A stretch of DNA of 64,000 nt, from the NCBI GenBank assembly GCA_023333565.1, contig JAJKFH010000643.1, forward strand, positions 156,989 to 220,988, read 5' to 3'. The position numbers and the translations under genes are program-made. Numbering within the stretch: position 1 is the stretch's first letter; each line of letters opens with the position of its first letter. The stretch comes from Puffinus mauretanicus. Its lineage: Eukaryota; Chordata; Aves; Procellariiformes; Procellariidae. The notes beneath the pieces were generated by a model. The model was not told the DNA's origin. It saw only the letters and a list, made by a program, of their open reading frames with translations, and ran no database searches. Shown in pieces: positions 1-12,236 of the stretch.

Positions 1-1493
1 CGTAAGGTCAGTGACCGCACTAAAATATAATCAGGCTGGTGACAACACGTTCTTTAAAGTCTCTTTTACTTATAACATTATTCAAAGAGTTTCTATTTCT
101 TGAATTAGCTATCCTTTCTCAGAGCCCACTCGTTTCCTCACCTCCTCTAGCACAGTCTACCAATTCCTCAGCATAAAACATGCATGCCTTTATAAAAGTT
201 AGGAAGTCAGGATTCAGGGTACAGAGACCGAATTAATTCACATGCCTACACAGTTCGCTTTGTTCCGAGATGCAGAATTTGGAGCTCCCAAATGTGGGCA
301 CCAATTCTGAAAAAAAGCTGCCAGAACCACGTAAAGTTCACCAACATGATCCATCAGGGTCAGGCTGAAATAAGAGTAAGTAGTGCCAGGTCATCATTTT
401 GAATAGAAACTACGAAAGCATTAGTGGTTACGCATGGATTCAATTCAAACACAATAATTACGCAATAACTAACTTAGAATTTTTAATGCATGCTTAAAAC
501 TCAGCAAGGCAGCAACAGAGAGAATTTTGACAAATTTGAGTCAAATTTGTGCAGACTCCTAAAAATGAAAGCCAACGAGCACAAGCCTTCTGGCAGGCCA
601 ACAGTAAGAATATAACCTGAACGATGAAACTAAAAGTCACGATGCATGTGCACACACAGAGAAAGAAATTAACAGCAAAATCATGTTGTAGACAACTGAA
701 TCTGCAGTGTTAACAATGCCAATGGATGTTATGGATTTCAGCTGCATTTTCACCAGAAAAGTGATTGGTGAACTTCATCAAACTCATTCACTTACATCCT
801 TAGACAGATTTCCTCAGTAAAAAAGACCACCAAAATAATTCACTGTGGCAGCTGACATCATCTTCTATAGCACATAAGATTTTGTCTTATAGTGGCAAGA
901 AAAAGATCCACACCACTGAATGGATGAAAAAGTAGCAACTTGTAGTACCAAATGCTGCTACTTCATTTTCGTTACGGCACAAAACTGGCTGCTATTAGAT
1001 CAGTAGCATCAATCTTCATCTTAGGAGCTTTGCCTTTTGCTAATCACACACTGTATTAACATGTATTCCTCTGCAGCTGATCTCTTTACTAGCAACCATG
1101 GAATGAAAAACCTAAGCCTAACACTCCCTTTTGGGAGAGTAAAAGAGGCTAAATACATGTTACACAGAGGCATCTTGAATCTAGGGCTGCTCTGCATAGC
1201 TCTTTTTTATTAGCTTCAGTGGGAATTACACCATCCTATAGACTCAGGTGACATTTGACATGTTTTCATGGCTGCTAAGGAAAAATGTGCCTAAGAGCCA
1301 GTACACACAGTCTATGCATGTGTGGCATAATCCATCAAGAACAAGATGAAGGTGCAATGCTATGCAACTTGCAGGTGAGCAGCATAAATATTTCTAGTTC
1401 AGTCTATCATAATGCAAACAGAAACAATTCAGACTGCTACTACAAATGCCTTTCTGGAAGAATTAATACCATGCCCTTTTCACTATCATTGCA

Positions 1494-1734
1494 GGGAGGA
1501 AGATTATTTTCTAAGTTCTGTGTTGTAATACCATTTGCCTAAAAAGCTGCTAACTAAAAACCACAGTGTTTCTGGCCTGGAGGAAGAATCTCCCTGCAGA
1601 AGATTGTGCTGCTTCTAGGACAGAAGAGAGGCAGGTTCTGCCTCCTTGCAGGGCAGAAACGCTGTGGGTTTTAGTCGGCAGCTTTTTAAGCAAATGGCAT
1701 TACAATACGGAACTTGGAAAACAATCTTCCTCCC
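1494..1734. repeat. Long near-palindromic inverted repeat
   Basis: The arm at 1494-1583 pairs without gaps with the arm at 1645-1734; position i pairs with 3228 minus i. My hand alignment gives about 77 Watson-Crick matches in 90 positions, and ten of the 13 differences are transitions. About 61 nt lie between the arms, themselves partly complementary. The outer ends read GGGAGGAAGATT on the left and its complement on the right, and similarity stops abruptly there. Such a structure could be a palindromic MITE-like element, an inverted duplication, or the source of a long hairpin RNA. I see no clear target-site duplication and do not recognise the family. Confidence 0.85.
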
Positions 1735-4700
1735 CATGATCTCAGCAGACTTAATGAGAGGGAATTAGTGACTGATAGAAAACCTGAGATAATGAGAAAT
1801 TAAATGGTTTTCAAATGCTTAAACATCAAATTAAGAGCACAGATAAGAACAGCAGGAGCCCTCTTCACCTTTTACAGGAAAGAGTTTATCAAGAGTAGCA
1901 TAGGTTTGGGAAATAACAGGCTGGCAAGTCTATAGATATCATCAATCAAGTCACACCCTGCTAACTTGAACAAGGTGTCTGTGCCTCTGCTGGTCCAACT
2001 TCACTTCATAATATGGACTAATTACATCCCATTACAGCTGCAAGGCAGGGGGTACATGACTGTCCCATGGATATCAAACATTTTACTGTTTGCCACTCAC
2101 AGTTACTATAGAATGGTTTGTCCTGTAATACATCTTACTGAATAGGAGAGCAAGGTTCCCAAGGAAAATAGAAGTAGTTTTGAAATATTATTAGTAGTAA
2201 CATTAGCATGGAAGTCATGGACATAACTTTGATTTAACTTTTTAGTATACTTTTATTTAAAATACTTGCACTGTGTTTTGTGTTTGAGTTTCATGACTGA
2301 TTCACATATGTGAGTGTTTCATGCAAACTTATCTGCACACCCTTATTAAGCACATAAAACTCCTCTTTCAAAGAGAAACGTAATTGCTGTTTTGAGGAAG
2401 GCTTTTTGATGCAGTACGGCACCTGGTGCTCTGGGGAGCAGAACTATTATTGCCAGGACTTGATGACTCTGTTTTCAGTCATTAACTAGATATGTGAGCT
2501 TGTAAAGGATTCTGAGATCCGTAAGGAAAAGTGTATGCAAAACCACACAGCTATACTGCCAAAGACAAGGAATAGATTAAATAATAAACAGCAACTAATT
2601 TGCACACACTTGCAAAACTGTAAACACAGATGCATGTAATGCCTTACCATTTCCTTTCTTAAATTTATGTCCATTAACCTTCCCCAAGTTCCTTAGTTTC
2701 TCACTTGTAGAGTACAATTAATAACAAGCTGCAGGGTCCTGAAAAGGCCTTCCTATGTTTCATAACAGCTCTGAAATCTCTGAGCTCCCTGAGGAAAGGC
2801 ACCAGAGGAAGGCAGAGCCATAGTTCCAGAAGTACTAGGATTAAATCCAGATACGAGGGGGCAGGGAGAGGGAAGAAATGGATGCAAGTTACAGAACTGT
2901 CCTCAAGTGATTCATGATGTGCACAGCTTTCTCAGCTATTTTTATTTTGTTTTAAATCCTGCCAAGAGACACTGGGAGATATTCTGCATGCTCTGGTCTT
3001 CAGGAAGGTCTCCTCTCGTGTTGATATTAGGAAACTGTCTCAGATGGCAATTACACATCGTGCTTTGGCAACACACCATTGCCCATGCAATTATTTTCAC
3101 GCAATGATATTATCAGGTAAGCAGAAAAAGATGGAAGAAATATTTGTATTTAACATTGATTCTATGAAATGAATTGAAAAAATTCAATATACACAGCTGT
3201 AATTTTAGCTGATAGCTTGAGTATCAGTGAGGCCACATTTGCCACTAATAACCATCTCGTTTTCTTGCTCAAAGGCCAGCAACCAGGCAGGCACGCAGAA
3301 CGGGCTTTCTTGTATGACAGGTTAACTTGATTTCTTTTGCTTTGTTCTTTGTATTTGGTACGTGGGCAGCAGGAGCCAACCCCATTCAAGGCTGTAGAAT
3401 AAAACCTTTTAAACAACACAGATCATGTGTAAAGCTTCTGAAGAGAAAGAAGGTCGGTGTGAAGATTTCGGGGTCTGTAGCACTCACACTGGTAACCATC
3501 CTTGGCCCTAATATTCATTAAAACCATCTGAAGCAGTTAAACTTAGCATGAAAAAGGGACAGCAAATACCCAATTTTTATTTCATACCACATAAAAAACC
3601 TCTTATCACTCTTTATTAGTAAAAAACCAAACATTGCCTATGTTTTTTTCACTACTTTCTGTATGCTTTTTTTTCCTTTTTTAACAAAAACTTTTCCCCA
3701 AAAGCCACCCTGCAGACGATGTTTGACTGAACCATGTATCAATATTCTTGTGCAGCACCCTCAAGATTCTTTCTTGCCTTTTACAAGAAGAGCATTTTTG
3801 GAAAACTGAATGATTCAACCTATTCACCTGACAAGTAATGCATTAACAAGGCTAAATAAGAACAACAATTAAAATGTATCTAGATCAAAAAAACACTATG
3901 TAAGAATTCCACCACTGCAGCAGTTTGCACATGCTTGTTGCAGATTTTTACAAGGGTTTGATTTTTGTAAAATTTCACTTCAAGACCTTACAGTAAACAC
4001 CCAGACCCTCCTACATACACACAGATACTGGCAGTGAATATATGGAGCCCCATCCTTCTGTCCAGTCTAGCAGTTCTCTGTAGTTACAACTCATTCTTGT
4101 TAGCATCAATTAAAAGGGTCTGAATTGACCTACTTGGGCTTCTAACTACCAAGATACTGCAGGAGCAGATGCTTATCAAAAAGCCCTGCCTTTATTAACA
4201 AAGGAATTGTAGCGATGGTGTGAAAAATTAATTCTCTTCAGGCTGAAGTCCTGCGTGACCACAGTGAATGTCTACAAATTCTTGTGTTACTGCGAGTTTT
4301 ATGGACATGCCTTAGTTTTTCCATGTGGAAACATATAAATGGAAGTAAATGGCTTTGATCTCAAACTGTCTAAAAACCTACGTTATGTTAGTGTCAAGAG
4401 TGCATACTGAGAAGGCGCAGGGAGGGAAAAATATCCAACTCTACTATTATTATAGCTATTAACATATGTCAGTAAGTGAGACAGAAGACTGGGGTTATGC
4501 AGATACTGAAGAATTCCTCCCAGAGCGTAGATTTCCACTTTGATGTCAGATCAGGCACAGAACTCACATTATATCCTATGTTATGAAATAATAACACAAA
4601 TACACATACCATGTCACTACATTCGCAAAAGGAATCCTCTCCATTCATCTGATTTCTATTAAGTTTAAATCACGTTTTAGCAATATGCATTGGAATTAAT

Positions 4701-7700
4701 ATTAAATTCAATTTTATACTTTTGTTCACAAGCCAAATGAAAGAAGTGTAGAAGAAAAATTGCACATAAACAGAAAAACTGACAAAGGCTCCTGTTTGAA
4801 TAGCAAGCTGAGAACAGATTTCTTACAGCATAAATAAAGATCAAAACATTCAATAGGGATAAACAAAAAGTAGCCTTCAGCATTAATCACCCAGTCACAT
4901 TCATCTGTACTTTTGGCATCAACCAAGTGAATCTAATTAAAAAGGAATATTGTCTTTGGATGTTATTATCTTGCTTCACTCACTTGCCAGCCGTCTCACT
5001 TAGCTGCCAAGTTCCCACTGATCTCCCTCCCAATCCACCCTCGACCACGCAGAAGCACAGGGTGTGCCGTCCTGCATCATCCCTTGCCCTGGCACTCCGC
5101 AAAGGCGACGCTGCACAACAAACCACGGAAACATCTGCTTCCACAACTGCTTATGGATTAGCTCAGGTAAAAGATACACAGCAGTAGCATTCATGGTTGC
5201 TTCTGTGAGACTCTCCACGAAGCTTCCAAGCACAAATTTAACTTCTATAGGGTGAGAGGGGGAGCATTATTGGGATCTTCTTATTGTTCAGCTGGGAGTA
5301 TGCACAAGCGGCAATTTCACCAACACCAAGAGCACTCTCTGCTACTGCAGGATAGAACAAGCCGGTCTGCTGTGATATACTGTGCAGCATCCAGCCCAGC
5401 ACTAAGAAAGCATGCTGTGAAAGACAACAGGGGAAGGAACACCCATTCTCTCTGCAGCCAGAAGAACTACTTTCCAACAGACATGCAGTTATGCACTACA
5501 ATCAAAGAGTCTTCTCACCAAAGTTGTTTTTCATAACCTCCCTGCACTTCCTTGTAACTTGGCATTCACTGACCACATGCAGACTCTATCAGAAAAAATT
5601 AAGCACATGATAAGTATTCACCAGCTGTGAACAAGAGGCCATAAAGAAAGCATTTGACACCATGCATACAACATGCCTGGCCTTTACAATGACCTCCTTG
5701 CAGGAGAAAGACCTGCAGAAGGAAAGGAGATGGGTTCCTTCCTCCTCGTGTCCCTGTCCCGGGTTTGTACTCAGCCCTAGAAGTTGGTAGACTCAGGAAA
5801 AACCACTTGGTGAACACTTTACAGATGAAAAAGTCAGGCTTCTTGCTCCAGCAGAGTAGCGCTGACAGGCTGCAGATAAAGAAACATCATCTTGGAAAAC
5901 CAGTATTTGCAGAAAGTGAAATAGGGGACTTTGACCTCTGGAACTTAGTGGGTTCTTCTCAGGGGATGTGTCACCATCTTCACGTGACAGAGACACAGTT
6001 CACTTTATTGAAATGTAAGATGAACTTGTTTATGCTCCTATGCATTACCAAGGACTGCACACAGCCCTTCTGGAAGGGTCGCCAATCCAACACCTTTCTT
6101 ACTGCTACAAGTACAATACTTGATAGTTTAATTAATTATTTCCTTGTGCTTTTTATTAACTGTTGCAGTAACAGAGATCAAATATCCTGCAAGAAGCTAG
6201 TTTCCAAGAGATCCGCATGGTATATTGCCTTGAACCAGAGGCTTGGGTAGGTCAGAAGACATCTAGAAGTACTGATTTCTAAACATGTTATGGTTCCACT
6301 CCTCCAAAATTCCTCTTCAAAATCCTTCTAAAGGCCTACATTTTCGGTGAGAAAGCAGCAAGAAAATAACGAGCAAGAAATCAAATCACAGAAATTAAGA
6401 TGCATGACACTAATTTCCTGTTTTATTTATTACCCTAATACTTTATCTTTCATCAAGTTAGGACTTAAATTCTTTGGAGTAAGAACTCTTCCTACGATGC
6501 ATAATCTGAATACTGTAAAAAAATTACAAAAGCTTAATCATCACTTTAGTTGAATTCGTGACAAGTTATCTGAAAGACACAGAAAATGTGAAGATATTTC
6601 TAGCTGGATGAGAGAGCTTTGTTTGTCCTGTTTTTGTACTGATCTGTAGAGGATCTCACTCAGAGAATATTATCAAAAGAAACCTTCCAAATAACAAATT
6701 CAGGCCAACTCATGAAATCAGGCCGTAAGAGTGATTTTTCTAATAATAATTTTTTTCCCCATTAGTTCCCTTTCACCAAATGTAGAAAAGAACCTCTTGC
6801 GAACGGCAGCTGTGTGGAGAAGACAAATGAACTTGGGGATACTCGTTAATTTTCTCGAGTGGCAGAGAACACCAGAGAGGCTGCTCAGGCAATTCCTGAC
6901 CCTTCTGCTAACCTGCATTTCCTGTCCAAGAGGCTAGTTTCTGAAAAACAGTTAGATGACTATCATTGAGCCTGCTCTGAATGATAATTAGCACCTAGCA
7001 GGCCCATACATACTGATTCAGCTCTCTTTCTTTCAAAGAATACTGTCTTTTACATCAAAGAATATTGCCGAGAGTTCAACTGTTTTACTTCCTGCTCTAA
7101 CAGGGGTGGAAGTGCCACACTGATAACAGATTTGAGGCAGTAACTTTAGAATATGCAGCCTGGAAAAAATATCCACTCATCTTCTCAGACAGTTCCAAGT
7201 AACAGCCTAGAAAGAAGAAAAGAAGGCACTAAACTGCTTTTCATTCTTTAGGACAGACACCTTGCATTTAATTAACTTTCTAAATTTGAAATAGCAAGTA
7301 ATGCAGTAATACTTCAATACTATTTCCTTTCTTGTTTTCTCCGTGTTTAAAGAACTCAGTACAGTACAACAAATTTCTCCTTGCCCACTATTAAAGTGTG
7401 TATCCATGTATCTAAGTGAATGTATTAAGATGTTCATTTCTGTATTATCTCTTTTCAGAGAAAAGAGCAGAGGAAATTCAGGGAACAGAGCACTGGGTTA
7501 TGCCAAGGAGGTAATCTACCTTTTGTCCACCTAGGCAGTCTTTTTCCTGGAATTATTCCAGGTGTAAGCACGTTGATGCTGAGAGTCCTATTGTGTTCAT
7601 TCAGTTCTGGTTTCTGCTCCTTGTCTGGGATGTACCGGAGCATTACCATTGCTTTGGTTGAACCGAGTCACATACATTGTCTCCTGGGCAATTTTTTTTT

Positions 7701-9014
7701 CAACCTGGATTTCAAGCTATTAGTTGGCTGGTAAGTGTCCACATCCGTTCCCTGCAGTAGACAGCACGCTTGCATCTTGTCAGGCTAATAGGTCCTGCCT
7801 TCCCCCGCTGCACATCTAATATAGTTGACTCCGTTTATACAGTAAGAGACAGTACTCTTGTCACGTGTTGGCCTGACAAAAGATCACTTAGCAGTCTTAT
7901 TACAGCAATGCCTAAAGTCAAACACACACTTTTTTTCTTATGTGGGCAGGTGGAACACATAGTATGTATGCTTATTTCTTGCAGGTGCAGCTTAGGTGCT
8001 TCTAGCACTTAGCTGCTAGCATAGATCACTCTGAATTATTTAACAGTGCTACTTGTAAGCAGATGCTAAAAATGCCTTTCAGTTTTGATGGTGATACCAG
8101 ACAGGCATGTAAACATTTTTAAATATTCAGCAAATAAGCAGGTAAAGGAAACCCACCGTGCTATGGACAGAACAGTAACTACAGCATGTATGACTGTATG
8201 ATTTTATTCTACCTGTAGATTCAGATAAAGAAATACATCAGAATAGTACACTGACCTGCATGCTGTTCATCAAAGAGCTCAGCGCACAGCAGCTGGCACT
8301 TCACTACCTTAGATGGCTCCCAATAAGACAAATGTTCAGTGTTGCCTCACTTTTTGCTCATCTACTGCTGGAATTCATTACATGCTGAGATTACTAAACT
8401 CAAACATCTCTACTAATCACCAACATAAACACAAGCAAAAGCTGTAAAAGTTTCTACATACTATACAGCTGTGTTGTAGAGGCAAAAGACAGTTGCCACT
8501 ATTAAAAGAAGTGCTTCATTGTCTACTCTTACTTACTCACACCAGAAAACATGCAAAGCCAAGACTACCATAAAAATCACACACTTAACATCACCCAAGT
8601 TTCAGGGATCTGAGTTTTGATTGTGTATCTGAAATTCTTGGAGGGGTAAGGAAACAAAACAACCACGACAAATCAATCTCTTCACCACACACACTGTTTC
8701 AGTTAAAAAAAAAGCACCTAAATTCCTTAAAATCCATCCCCCAAATCAATATTACTTATGTATATGAAAACGTCAGGAACAAAACACCAAGCTACCAAAA
8801 TACTCCATATTAATTCATCCTGATAAATATGCATATAGCAAGCTCATATTTTGCCTACAAGTCTGTAACGAACTAGAAGAGAAAGTTTACATGCTTATGG
8901 AGTTTCCCTGAAAAGTTTATAGGATCATCAAGTTTCACACTCCTGGCCAACCTCTAGCCTCACACAGCTGCGATTTGCTCCTCCAGGCTTCTGATACATT
9001 ACATGAAGCATCTG

Positions 9015-9054
9015 AAAAAGCAGCCAACGCCCTTAAAAAGTAGCAAATGCCCTT
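9015..9054. repeat. Two imperfect tandem copies of a 20-bp unit
   Basis: The unit beginning AAAAAGCAGCCAACGCCCTT is followed directly by a second copy beginning AAAAAGTAGCAAATGCCCTT. They differ at four positions. No known element is recognised. Confidence 0.6.
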
Positions 9055-11461
9055 ACAAATTCATTTATGTTACATATAACACCAATCTGTTGGGAGGACT
9101 TGAGCAATTCACACTATCCAGTCACCATTTAACAAGGTCCAAAGATGAGCCTGTACTTTAAGTTGGTCATAGCACTCAATAAGCACCGATAACAATCCTA
9201 GAAGGCTCGAGAGCTTGTACTCCTTGAAATTTATAAAACTGCAGTGACCTTTCAGACTCCTCTGAGCAGTACGCTGCCACCCCACAAACAGGCACAAGTT
9301 TTAAACGGGATCTTCATCTAGCTGTGCTCAATATTAGTGTGGGACAATTAGTGACTTGATACAGTATGTTCTTCTTAATACAGAACACGCAACTGGGGGA
9401 AAAAGTCAACTCTCATTCAAGATTTCAGTCTGTATTTGTACAGCTGCTGGCACAAAAATCAGATGAATGTTCTCTTTCAGAAACAGCAGCATCCAACTGA
9501 AAGCTTTCAAAACAAGGGTTTACTACAATCCACTTAAGCATGTAAAGCAGATGCTGGGTTATTTTTAGAGCTACCAACATTTATTCTCTTAACTCCCACT
9601 CCAGAAAGAAAATGGGGATGAAAGCAGTGTTTATTCTCTTACGATCCAAAATTCAGAGATCTATATGGAACTGTCCCAACAATAATAAAGGGTTTCAATA
9701 TGAATTTAATTTGACATTCTGAATTACTTACAACTACACAAAGCATGAACCCATCTCAATCTATTAACAAGACTTCAAATTTCCTTCTTCAGAATGTTAG
9801 TAATGACAACGCTATAAAGCTTTTGCTTCTTACATATAGCCAAATACTTTACTCTCTTGCTGCCAAATATAAACTGTTCTTTTGAATACTATTCTAGACC
9901 CTAACAAGCACTACGGGTTGTACATGACACAATCACACACCAGAGTACCTCCAGAAATCTGACAGAAATCATTGTGTCCAAGCAAACTAAAATGATCACA
10001 AATAATAGTGCTTACTATCACCCTGATATCATTCAGCTTCTGCACATAGCCATTTGAAATGCTGGCAGTAGATTACTTTTTCCAAACAAAAAGAGGCAGA
10101 CACTACTGAAGAAATCTAAATTCAGCTGCAGCTTAGCGTTTCCTACATATTTATTCTGTTCTAAGCATCCTTTATCAGAAATGAAAGAAAACACAACTCA
10201 GACTCTCAACTAAGCCTGTCTGAACTGTCCAAGAGGGTTATCTCAGACATGTTTTAAAGCTGTTAGCAATACCAGTACCAGCCAAAACGTAATTCCCAAC
10301 TATTTGATATAATCATTCTACATATATAAGTGATTTGAAACTCAATATTCTGCTGTGGCAGCAGTAAACTTCTTTAGCTTTACTATAAAAAACTGCCAGA
10401 AGTAATTTGGTCATTGTGTTAAAGCTCCCAGCTGGTCTACAGACATTAGGGAGGAAAATCTAAATCCCAGGAAGAGATGAACGAGGGAGGGGGGTGCTTG
10501 TCTTGCTGCCTTTGACATGCTTGAATGAGTGTCTTGATGGAAAAATCCTGTAGAATTTAAAAATAAGTTTTCCAAATGTATGGGGGTTGATGTTTCTTCA
10601 TGGCCTTTTTTCTTTCAGCCTTGCTAGAAATTTAACAATTATAACTCTGCTGTAGCCATCTAAGGGTAATTCAAACAGATCAATGAAGAAATACTTAATT
10701 CTGCTGTATTTTGTAATAGGTCCTACATAATTGATTGCATACCTACTTATTCCACCTTCACAAACCAATACGCTCTTCCTATAAGAAAAACTACATCCAT
10801 GTAGTGTTAGTAAGTGTTACAACTCCATTTCTGACCTTTCTCTGTTTTGGAGCACCTTAAGCCAGGCAATTCTGTTGAATTTTTCTTTTTTTTTCCATCA
10901 TTCTAAGTTTTCCATCTGTTAACAAGGTACCAGAATTACAGCAGCAAAGTCAACGAAGCTACCCGCTCTGCACAGAATATGACCCAGTATCATCAGCAAG
11001 CAGAAATCCCGGCAGAGTCCCCTACAAGCAGACAGAATAGTTTTTTTTCTAAAACATTTTGAGTTCTGTCTCCTCTTAACCACAGATGGGCAGCTGGGAA
11101 CCAAAGGTTCAAACCTCCACATGACAAAGGCAAACGAAAAGAAACCTGCAGTACTTTCAAATTTTAAAAGGATTCGCTCCAAGACAAATTACTGTCTTTA
11201 TACATTTTTTTTTTCAAATTTGTTCCTGGTATGAAGCAACAGCACAGATCTAGACCTTGTTTGGTCTTACCCATGCTGTCTTTTTCAGTTCTGACAGAGT
11301 TTTGAAGTCCTTGCCTTCATAAAATCTAGCCCTTCATAAAATCGTGATTAGTTCTTAGCTTGTAGTGACTGGCACTACAGAACAGACACAATAACATAAT
11401 ACACAGAAAAACTTAGAAGTACTATTCTGTTAGAGATAAAATAATGCAGATGAACATAGGA

Positions 11462-11517
11462 ACTTTTACCAAATTTAATTGGTAAAAGTATATAACACAT
11501 ATATAACTATAGTTATA
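11462..11517. repeat. Adjacent hairpin and perfect palindrome
   Basis: An 11-bp perfect stem (11462-11472 with 11479-11489) encloses a 6-nt loop. Thirteen bases further on, 11502-11517 is a perfect 16-bp palindrome, TATAACTATAGTTATA. The block is AT-rich and lies about 0.45 kb downstream of the Ig 2 exon in gene orientation. No function is evident. Confidence 0.7.
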
Positions 11518-11960
11518 GTTTCACTGAAAAAAAAAAAGTAATCCACATAGTCAGCCTGTAAATTTTCTCAAAGTAGAGGTTGGCTACAAATATTGGGGAG
11601 TGGTGTGTTCGTGTAGCTATTTCTGTGCTCTACTCTTTAGGAGACACTAACAACAAAACTACCTCAGGCTCCATTCACTTGTACAGCAGTTAAATTGGAG
11701 AAGGAGTTAAGAGTTAATAGGAGGAGGACCGAACCATGGCTCATATTGACACAGCACAAGGCAGTCCCATAAAATGAGCACTAGTGCTGTTCGGTGACTC
11801 CCATCGCCATTTTAAAACACGGAATAATGTTCTGTCAGTCTCCAAGCAGTTTTATCGACAGGCATAAATAAAATATAAAAGTTACTAAGAGAGACAGCTC
11901 ACAAGATAAAGAAAATATAAACCATGACAGAGGAAGTTTAACATGCAGTTTCCTTGTTAC

Positions 11961-12236
11961 CTTGCACCGTAAGGAAGACTGATGCTGTGGTAGATCCACC
12001 CTCATTAGAAGCGATGCAGTTGTACTTGCCAGCATCCGTGAGCTTTACAGTCTTCACCTCTAAAGACAGGTTGCTCATCATCCTAATTCGCAGGGGCTCC
12101 TTAAGCCTCACATCCCTGCCATTTCTCTGCCAGGTGAGATTGTAACGCACTGTGCTTAAAATCAGGCAGGTCAAGATGGCTCCTTCACCAGGGACAACCG
12201 TGACATTATTAGGAACCTGAATCATGGGTGGAGGTT
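11961..12236 (-). CDS. HMCN1: HMCN1 exon: complete Ig domain 2
   Basis: This 276-nt exon is symmetrical (phase 1 to 1) and codes for one whole Ig domain of 91 codons plus split codons. It begins with [20 protein letters not shown]. The disulfide cysteines are at exon residues 23 and 73, the core tryptophan at 35, and the F-strand signature DAGKYNC at 67-73. Sequons NVT (10), NLT (32) and NLS (55) predict N-glycosylation. The acceptor is TTTACGTAG and the donor CAAG is followed by GTAACA. One Ig per symmetrical exon is the unit that the long Ig array of hemicentins repeats. The next Ig exon is not in the remaining 11.96 kb. Confidence 0.96.

Larger units (their letters stand above)
1..11960 (-). 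other. HMCN1: HMCN1 intron (downstream of the Ig 2 exon), open-ended
   Basis: The Ig exon that should follow in hemicentin-1 was not found, so the intron is at least 11.96 kb. The sequence is AT-rich with scattered short open frames, none recognisable as protein. It holds the long inverted repeat at 1494-1734, a pair of imperfect 20-bp tandem copies at 9015-9054, and the palindromes at 11462-11517. A slightly GC-richer patch at about 5000-5480 contains two adjacent minus-strand open frames I cannot identify. No clear full-length transposable element is visible. Confidence 0.85.

Noticed and set aside
5765..6250. 161-codon plus-strand open frame
   Set aside because: It has no recognisable motif, no nearby promoter or splice context, lies antisense in an HMCN1 intron, and has the composition of random AT-rich sequence.
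1..11960. Search for the next Ig exon of HMCN1
   Set aside because: No minus-strand frame carries the cysteine, tryptophan and DxGxYxC pattern between splice sites, so the intron is taken to run past position 1.
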